Below are positions 57,193 to 64,000 of a stretch of 64,000 bases of DNA, in pieces. Made by a program: the position numbers and the translations under genes. The stretch's first letter is position 1; every line of letters begins with the position of its first letter. Under the pieces are notes generated by a model, which searched no databases, was not told the origin of the DNA, and worked only from the letters and a program-made list of their open reading frames with translations. The stretch is from Apium graveolens (Eukaryota; Streptophyta; Magnoliopsida; Apiales; Apiaceae), in contig NC_133650.1 in assembly GCF_009905375.1 (NCBI RefSeq), forward strand, positions 147,268,567 to 147,332,566, written 5' to 3'.

Positions 57193-58257
57193 ATGGGGAG
57201 AAAGAAGAGAGAGTTCTGCAAAGACCATGGAATCAAGCAGGAATTTTCTGCTCCTGGAACTCCACAACAAAATGGAGTTGTTGAAAGAAAGAATAGAACT
57301 CTTATTGAAGCTGCACGAACTATGCTTGATGAAGCAAAGCTACTAACCTATTTTTGGGCTGAAGCTGTGCAGACTGCTTGTTTTACTCAGAATGCAACAC
57401 TCATTAACAAGCATGGAAAGACACCATATGAGATGGTGAAGAAAAAGAAGCCAAATTTGAAGTATTTTCATGTATTTGGATGCAAGTGTTTTGTTCTTAA
57501 GACTCACCCTGAACAGCTATCCAAATTTGATTTAAAAGCTGATGAAGGAATTTTTGTTGGATATCCACTTTCCACAAAAGCCTTCAGAGTCTATAATTTA
57601 AGAACAAAGGTAGTCATGGAATCTATCAATGTCTCCTTTGATGATAAGAAGATTACTGGACTTGAAGATTTCAATGATCATGATCAGCTGAGATTTGAAA
57701 ATGAAGATTTAAATTCTGATACTGAAAATCCTGACAGTCTAAATCCTGATACTGCAAACTCTGATGGATTAAACTCTGATATTATTGAACCTGTGGTGAC
57801 TACGCCAAAGGAAGATGCACCTGTGCAGGGGGAGCATACTGAAGATACAATCACATCTCAAGAAGCATCAGAACATACAATTGGCTCTTTAAGTTCTAAT
57901 TCATCAAGTTCTGATAAGCCAAGTTCTGATAATTCTGAAAACTCAATTTCTGAAGGATCCAACTCAGAGAACATAGTTTCAGAGGGAGCATCAGAAAATG
58001 TTTATGAAGATAGCATGGATCATGAAGGAGAATCCAGTTTTAGAGAAAACCTTCCATCTGCAAGGAAGTGGACTAAATCACATACACCTGACTTAATTAT
58101 TAGAAATCCTGATGCAGGTGTCAGAACTAGAACATCTACTTCAAGTGAATGTCTGTATAATTCTTTTCTTTCTCAGACTGAACCAAAGAAAGTGGAAGAA
58201 GCTCTTCAAGATGCTGATTGGGTGCAAGCAATGCAGGAAGAGTTAAATGAATTTTAA
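57193..58257 (+). pseudogene. Second, divergent integrase C-terminal region and linker
   Basis: The frame repeats what was just read at 56555-57000: KDHGIKQEFSAPGTPQQNG, VVERKNRTLIEAARTM, FHVFGCKCFVLK and SFDDK. The two versions differ at roughly half of their residues, so this is not a recent duplication but a junction between two related copia subfamilies, about 650 bp apart. The linker is rich in S, D, N and E (repeats such as SSSDKPSSDNSENS). The frame stops at TAA 58255, in the stretch leading into RT. Confidence 0.85.
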
Positions 58258-58278
58258 AGAAACAAAGTCTGAACCCTA

Positions 58279-59718
58279 GTGCCAAGACCAAAGAACAGAT
58301 CTGTTGTTGGTACAAAGTGGGTGTTCAGAAACAAAACTGATAGAGATGGCATAATTACAAGGAATAAAGCAAGGCTGGTTGCAAAAGGATATTCTCAACA
58401 GGAGGGAATTGATTATGATGAAACATTTGCACCAGTTGCAAGATTGGAAGCCATAAGGATATTTTTGGCTTATGCTGCTCACAAAAAGTTTACTGTCTTT
58501 CAAATGGATGTAAAAAGTGCTTTTCTCAATGGAGAATTGGAAGAGGAAGTATATGTTGAACAACCTCCAGGCTTTGTAGATTCCAAATTTCCAAATCATG
58601 TCTACAGGCTTGATAAAGCACTTTATGGCCTTAAGCAAGCTCCAAGAGCATGGTATGAGACTTTAGCTCAGTTTCTTCTGGAAAGTGGATTTAACAGATG
58701 AACTATTGACAAAACTCTGTTCTACCTTAACCATGGAAAGGACTTACTTTTGGTTCAGATATATGTTGATGATATCATCTTTAGTTCTACAAATGACAAA
58801 CTTTGTAAGAAGTTTTCCAAACTGATACAGTCAAGATATCAAATGAGTATGATGGGGGAACTTAGCTATTTTCTGGGCTTTCAAGTCAAGCAGAATGAAA
58901 AAGGTACTTTTATTTGTCAAACCAAGTACACCAGAAATCTGCTGAAGAAATTTGGAATGCAAGATTGTTCAAGTGCATCCACTCCCATGGCCACTGCAAC
59001 AAAATTGGATAAGGATACTGGTAAATCAATAGATATTATTGATTATAGAGGTATGATTGGCTCTCTACTCTATCTAACTGCTAGGAGACCTGATATCATG
59101 TATGCTACCTGTCTTTGTGCAAGATTTCAAGCAGATCCAAGAGAACCTCACTTAACAGCTGTGAAAAGAATTTTCAAGTATCTTAAGGGAACAACTCATC
59201 TGGGATTGTGGTATCCTAGAGAATCAGACTTTAAACTAATAGGTTACTCAGATGCAGATTTTGCAGGTTGCAAAATTGACAGGAAAAGCACAAGTGGAAG
59301 TTGACAATTTCTTGGAGGCAGATTGGTTTCTTGGTTTAGCAAGAAACAAAAGTCAATTTCCACTTCAACTGCAAAAGCAGAGTACATTGCTGCAGGAAGC
59401 CGTTGTGCACAGATTCTTTGGATGAAGAATCAGTTACTGGATTATGGGTTAACATATTTTAAAATCCCTATTTACTGTGATAATCAAAGTGCTATTGCTG
59501 TGACAGGTAATCCGGTTCAACACTCAATGACAAAGCACATCAGCATAAGGTACCACTTCATAAGGGAACATGTGGATGAAGGTACAGTGGAATTGCACTT
59601 TGTTCCAACAGATCAACAACTAGCAGATATCTTCACAAAACCACTATGTGAAGCTACTTTTACAAGATTGGTAAATAAACTTGGAATGGTTTCAGGTTCT
59701 TTCTCTAAATCTGCTTAG
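58279..59718 (+). pseudogene. SIRE-like reverse transcriptase and RNase H
   Basis: The segments 58279-58701, 58750-59304 and 59323-59718 are one frame with stops at 58699-58701 (TGA) and 59302-59304 (TGA). RT blocks: [37 protein letters not shown] and the catalytic YVDDIIFSST. RNase H blocks: DADFAGCKIDRKSTSGS, STAKAEYIAAGSRCAQILWM, PVQHSMTKHI and QLADIFTKPL. Apart from the two nonsense codons it is well preserved. It ends at TAG 59716-59718. Confidence 0.9.
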
Positions 59719-61153
59719 TGTTTGTTCTGTTGCATCAGACTTTATGATCAGTATTTACAGATATTATCATCTTTGTGTATTCTGTGCTTAATTGAAAATT
59801 GCTTTAAGTACTGATTGTTGTATGATGTGAATTTCTAAACTCTGATAGTGATATGAATGTTTCTGTGATTATTCAATCCAATGAGGATAAATATGCTAGA
59901 TGCTGACCTAGTAGTCTTTAATATACTAACAAATCCCATGTTTGAAGTAATTGTTTATGTGGAAATCTGTTGACACAAGCAAATTCTGATATTGAGCTTA
60001 CTTAAGTTTACTTTGTCTATCTTATTACTAAGTCAAAAACTAGAATAATGCTTCTCATCTGTTAAGTTCTGATGTTAGTAAATCTTGTGAATGTACTAAG
60101 TGCTGATAAGCCTAACTTATCCAAAGAAAAGGAAAAGAAAAAGAAATAAAAATCAGGTACTCCTTTGAGATCTAGAGTAAAAATTGTGGAAGGGAAGACC
60201 CAAGTGCATTGCTGGTATTAAGTAATATGCATCAGAAAAGCAAAAATAAATATTTTCTTGGTGACTTTTCACACTCTATGATTACTGGAGAAATACTCTG
60301 ATAATAACATAAATTCTCATAAGCAGTCGTGACTCACTTACACTGAGAAGCCACTGTAAACTGGAATTTCAAAAGATGCACAAATTAAGCACAAAACAGT
60401 TGAGGTGGACTCATGCATGAACTCATTCTAAAGTAGACTTCAGAATCATGACAGATTTTGAGAAAAGTTCTTAGTTATGCCTTATTTCTAAGATGTACTG
60501 AAGTGAATCAGACTTTAATCTTTATCTGATATTTAGCTTACTACACACACATATACTCCATATGAATGATGAAAATTACTGTGGTGATAAATGTTGTTTT
60601 AGATGAACGTTTAAGTGTCAGTTACATAAATTCTGAGGACAAGTTATGATAGAAGTTCTGATGATTAAGTTCTGAAAAAACGAAATCAGAATTTGTGTGA
60701 AGAATTACAGAAATAGGCATTCACTTTTCGAGTTAAGAAATCATGTTCTGATGACTGTTAAGTTCTGATATAAGTCTAAGTTCTGATATTAAACTCTGAT
60801 TCTTTACTTGACTTATTTGTGGTTAAAATATGAAACAGTCTTATTTAAAATCAGAATATATTTGGGTGAGATATTAAGAGTCAATATAATTAGGGTTAGT
60901 GGTACACTTCCATGCACAGTAATTTTTACTTGTTTCATGTGCGCATTAAATCCTGTTTTAAACTTCCAATGACTATTTTTATTCTCATCAGTCTAGGGAG
61001 ACGAGGTAATATTATTTCTACCTATAACCATTCAATTTTCCTTGCGTCTCTTGGCATTCTATTGGCTATATAAACCAACACCTCATTCCAACAAACACAT
61101 CTCTCATTTTCTCTCAAACTCTCAAACTCATTTCTTTTTCACTCATCACAACT
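59719..61153 (+). other. Spacer after pol, rich in TTCTGAT motifs, with a TATA-like box
   Basis: No gene is seen. The motif TTCTGAT, often as AAGTTCTGAT, recurs many times (for example near 59989, 60066, 60656, 60747, 60766, 60780). At 61066-61074 CTATATAAA is followed by a CT- and CA-rich leader (61082-61153) that runs to the next ATG, like a plant transcription start. Part of this may be LTR sequence, but I found no TG...CA boundary. Confidence 0.5.
61066..61074 (+). promoter_or_regulatory. TATA-like box upstream of the small ORF at 61154
   Basis: CTATATAAA with ATTGG just upstream and a pyrimidine-rich leader downstream. The ATG lies 80 bp further on, a plausible distance for a short 5' UTR. 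Confidence 0.45.
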
Positions 61154-61408
61154 ATGGTTCATTACAACTTAGTTCTGAACTATGACACCTTCAGTATCAA
61201 TATAAGGTGTACAGAATGGCAGCAGGAATGGCATGTCACTGCCATTCCTGATAAAATTTGGGACTCAGTTCCCCAAGAGGTCCTCACAGATCTCTTGTTC
61301 TTCTACATGGACTACCATCGCCATCTTGAGCGATTGCAAGCTCTCCGACAGCAGGAGCGTATTATTCGTCTTGTTGTTCTTTTTGTTGAGAGTAGGAAGA
61401 AGAAATAA
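61154..61408 (+). CDS. Small ORF, 84 aa, unknown, inside the SIRE-like element
   Basis: MVHYNLVLNYDTFSINIRC... is a compact, mixed-composition protein with several Trp residues (WQQEWHV) and a basic, helical end (RLQALRQQERIIRLV...SRKKK). No domain is recognised. It follows a TATA-like box and leader with suitable spacing, which is the main reason to list it. It could be an accessory ORF of the retrotransposon or chance. Downstream, AATAAA near 61557 could serve as a polyadenylation signal. Confidence 0.35.
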   Translation: MVHYNLVLNYDTFSINIRCTEWQQEWHVTAIPDKIWDSVPQEVLTDLLFFYMDYHRHLERLQALRQQERIIRLVVLFVESRKKK

Positions 61409-62131
61409 TTTATGCTCCCTGTTTCTCTTCACCGTCAGCTTTGTCTGGCTTCTTAGCTTAGGACAAAAGCTGTTGATGTTAGGATTTGTAGCTTAGGACA
61501 ATCTTATACTTTTGAGCTTGTAATTTAAATTTCATGAAATGTATTTGCTCAATATATTAATAAAATTTTATATTTATGCAAGATTTTATCTCTGAGTTGT
61601 TTGATATTCTGATAACATTTTAAATCCTGATTCTAACCATATTCTGATGACCTTTTTAGCTCTGATACAAATCAAGTTCTGATTCTGACGTGGCAGTATC
61701 TGTTTACGTAGTTTTTTTTGGTCATTCTCTCATTGGTCTTATTTTTACAGAATATTGGTCAAGCAGTGATAAAAATTTGTTAAGTGGGAACAGTTTTAAA
61801 TTTTAAAATAAAACTGAACTACCTTGATTAATGGGATTACTTGGTAAGTGGAACGGTTTTTCCTTGAAAAACTGCATGTGATAAGTAATGATTACTGAAA
61901 ACCCGTGCCTATTAAATATCTTTTACTGCTGCATGTCTGACAGGTGTCTCAACGGTTATTTTTTCTACCGTGTATAAGTAAAAGAGAGAAAAGATTGTAA
62001 AATCTTTTATTTACTTTCATATTTTATCTCTCTCTCTCTCTTTACTTCTATACTCTCTCATCTACTGACAATTTTTCAAACAGACATTTTCTCAAACACC
62101 TTACAGGCAATCTTCTTTCTCACGAATTCTC
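61409..62131 (+). other. Second spacer with a CT-rich leader before the downstream ORF
   Basis: TTCTGAT-type motifs continue (61605, 61640, 61676). TGTATAAGTA at 61971-61980 and a TCTCTCTC run (62027-62041) precede the ATG at 62132, resembling a second transcription start. No gene is seen within. Confidence 0.45.
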
Positions 62132-64000
62132 ATGGCACCCAGGGACATAATCTTCGATGGAGCAACGTTTGTTCCTAATAACTTCTCTGCTATTCTTGGC
62201 AAGCCAGAAGCACCCTCTGAACTTCACTTTATTCAGGACTTTCTTGCTAATTCTGATATTGGGTATGCTCTGACTGAACCCGAAGCGGTTGCTGGTACTC
62301 AAGTACTGGAGTTCTGGAGAAGCGGTGTGTATGATGATGATGGTGCTCAAGGGTCCCCAAGTATTATTTTTTCATCTGAGGAGGATTAGTATGTTGTGAG
62401 ATTGTCTACGGTTCGATAAGCACTGCAGCTACCTAAGAACTGTGTCTATTCTACTGTTGACGAGCCAGTTCTTGAAAACATGATGGCCAGTCTGGGATAT
62501 GAAAGTACATTGGAAAAGCTGGGCCAGTTGAAGAGATCTTACATAAGGAGGGAATGGAGTTTCTTCTTTGATTGCATAACTAAAGCTTTTGCAAACAAAT
62601 GTTCCAATTTTGATGCAATTCCCATATTCAGCCAACAATTCGGGTATGCTCTTATAAATCGAACTGATTTTGATTTTGCACGTGTTGTTTTAGGTTTTAT
62701 TGGGGACAGAATGAATGAAGATAGATATACTGTTTATTTTGCTAGATTCTGTCAGCTTATTTATAGTTTCTGTTGTGATAATAAGCCCCAAAATTATGGT
62801 GAATTAATTTCATCATTGAGAATAGCTAAAAGAGCTTTTACTGACTTATTATCTACTGATAATAAGAAGGCCGTGTTAAGACCCCTCTTAATTCCTTTAT
62901 CTGTCAAACAAGCCTTAATAACCTATGATCCTGTTAAGTACACTGCATTATATCCTAATGTTCAACCATCTGAACCTCATCCATCAGCACCTACCACCTC
63001 TACTCAACCACCACAACCTTCTCAACCTCAACCATCAGAACCTACAGTGCAGCCTTCATCTTCCAAACCTAAGAAGACTAAGAAAGTACCTCATACACAA
63101 CAGAAGAGAAGGAGATTCATTCTGCGAGATGAATCAGATGCTGAGGAACAGGTTCCTGTATCAGAACCTGTTGTTCAAGAAGCTGAGAAGGTCTCTTCTC
63201 AGAAGGATGATGATATTGGGAGTTCTAGGCCTCTAAAAAGGCTTAAAAAGCATAATACTGATGATATAGCTCCTAAAGTCACCTTAAAAGCTAAAAGATT
63301 CAAAACACTGGCAAAAAGGCCTGAAGATTCTGGTAAAGGAATGGAAGCAGCAACTAAGGAAGGAGATCAGGAATCTCTGATCTCACAAGACTTTGTTAAA
63401 GCTCACAATTCTCCTAGTGTTGATTCAGACCCTCATGCCACTCATCACTCACCACTACATGAGCCATAATCTACTCACATTCCTACACCTCCGGTATCTC
63501 CAGTAAATGCTGATACCCAGGGGCCAAATGATGAAATTGACATCCATAACTTGGTAGTGCCTCAAGTTTTGCATCTAGAAGCTCCACCACTTCCAATCAC
63601 TCCACCAACAACACCAATTCCTGATGCTAATTTTAATCCAGAATTGCCTACAACACCTTCTCTGCATCTAGATACTGAAGATCAGATTTTAGGTGAGCAT
63701 CGGAATATGGATGTTGATCAGAACTTAGTTGGAGATCAGTCTTAGAGGATGATGTTGAAGCATCCATATCTTCTCATACTGTTCTTTTATCAGAAGATGC
63801 TGAAGCTGTTGACTCTGTAAGTTCTGATGTTGCTAATGATGAAGTTACTGGTGAAGCTGCTGCTACAAATGTAGATGCTGATGCAGCTGGTCCATCAGGA
63901 CATGCACCTCAACAAACTGTTCATAAAGCTGAGATAGTCAAGAAGTTTGTTACAGGGGAAGCACCAGTACCTTGGAGTGAAACTCCTAGAGGACAGGAGT
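62132..64000 (+). pseudogene. Plant-transposon / envelope-like ORF downstream of SIRE-like pol, broken, runs off window
   Basis: It starts MAPRDIIFDGATF. One reading frame spans 62132-63745 but has three stops: TAG 62387 (within EED*YVV), TAA 62427 (within TVR*ALQLP) and TAA 63467. A frameshift near 63743 moves it to another frame, which stays open to the end (LEDDVEAS..., APVPWSETPRGQ). The first 250 residues form a globular region with REWSFFFDCITKAFANKCSN and YFARFCQLIYSF, seen in many plant SIRE-type elements and annotated as a plant transposon protein or envelope-like ORF. A long Pro/Ser/Gln-rich and then basic, low-complexity region follows. No clear transmembrane segment is seen in what is visible. 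Its function in this lineage is not established. Confidence 0.7.

Larger units (their letters stand above)
55581..64000 (+). mobile_element. SIRE-like Ty1/copia element, 5'-truncated, runs off the window
   Basis: No 5' LTR or gag start is visible; similarity begins just before the protease. It continues through integrase (in two versions), RT and RNase H to 59718, then a 2.4 kb spacer with two leader-like segments, and an ORF of the kind found downstream of pol in SIRE/Maximus elements. RT wording ([39 protein letters not shown]) is characteristic of SIRE-type copia. Whether the pol and the downstream ORF belong to one insertion cannot be proven here, as no LTR boundary was found. Confidence 0.75.

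Noticed and set aside
62132..64000. Integrated virus or complete envelope gene
   Set aside because: The context is a SIRE-like copia element. No clear membrane segment or viral replication gene is seen, and the frame is broken by three stops and a frameshift.

Overview
This is a plant nuclear window, very probably from a eudicot with a large, transposon-rich genome. The evidence is a 15-exon gene with GT-AG introns for a plant LAF3-like amidohydrolase, plus LTR retrotransposons of lineages known only from plants: Tat and Tekay-like Ty3/gypsy, and Ale-like and SIRE-like Ty1/copia. An Apiaceae-type source is possible from the style of the SIRE-like element, but this is weakly supported. I saw no bacterial operon, CRISPR array, rRNA gene or tRNA gene.

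Layout. (1) 1-10869: a Tekay-like chromovirus on the minus strand, cut by the window start. Its LTR is about 4.15 kb. The two LTR ends in view are almost identical, while gag and pol between them are badly decayed. (2) 10870-16350: a Tat element (Tat-1, minus strand), into whose integrase the Tekay-like element jumped. (3) 16351-17096: AT-rich DNA with two short tandem duplications. (4) 17097-27970: a complete Tat element (Tat-2, plus strand) with target-site duplication ATAGT, 544/545 bp LTRs, a 1902-codon gag-pol frame broken by one stop, and an antisense gene with two introns between pol and the 3' LTR. (5) 28369-53441: the LAF3-like gene, with no stop in the spliced frame and all expected metal ligands present. 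Intron 4 holds an LTR fragment. Intron 7 is 15.8 kb and holds an Ale-like copia element (32013-47478), whose 5' LTR is split by a third Tat element (Tat-3, 36074-47388, duplication GTATA). Part of Tat-3 pol is in turn replaced by a Tekay-like LTR fragment carrying a foldback element. (6) 53442-55580: AT-rich intergenic DNA with a degenerate duplication of about 360 bp. (7) 55581-64000: a 5'-truncated SIRE-like copia element with two different copies of the integrase C-terminal part, then RT and RNase H, a spacer rich in the motif TTCTGAT, a small ORF, and a broken plant-transposon or envelope-like ORF that runs off the window.

How the parts relate. The only evident cellular gene is the LAF3-like amidohydrolase. 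Everything else is layered retrotransposon DNA. Tat-2 lies about 400 bp upstream of the gene's start codon on the same strand, so its 3' LTR, which carries a clear TATA box, is a candidate read-out promoter. The points most worth following up are the spliced antisense gene carried by Tat-2 and Tat-3, the mismatch between fresh LTRs and a dead interior in the Tekay-like element, and the chimeric SIRE-like element. I found no convincing new defence or metabolic system.
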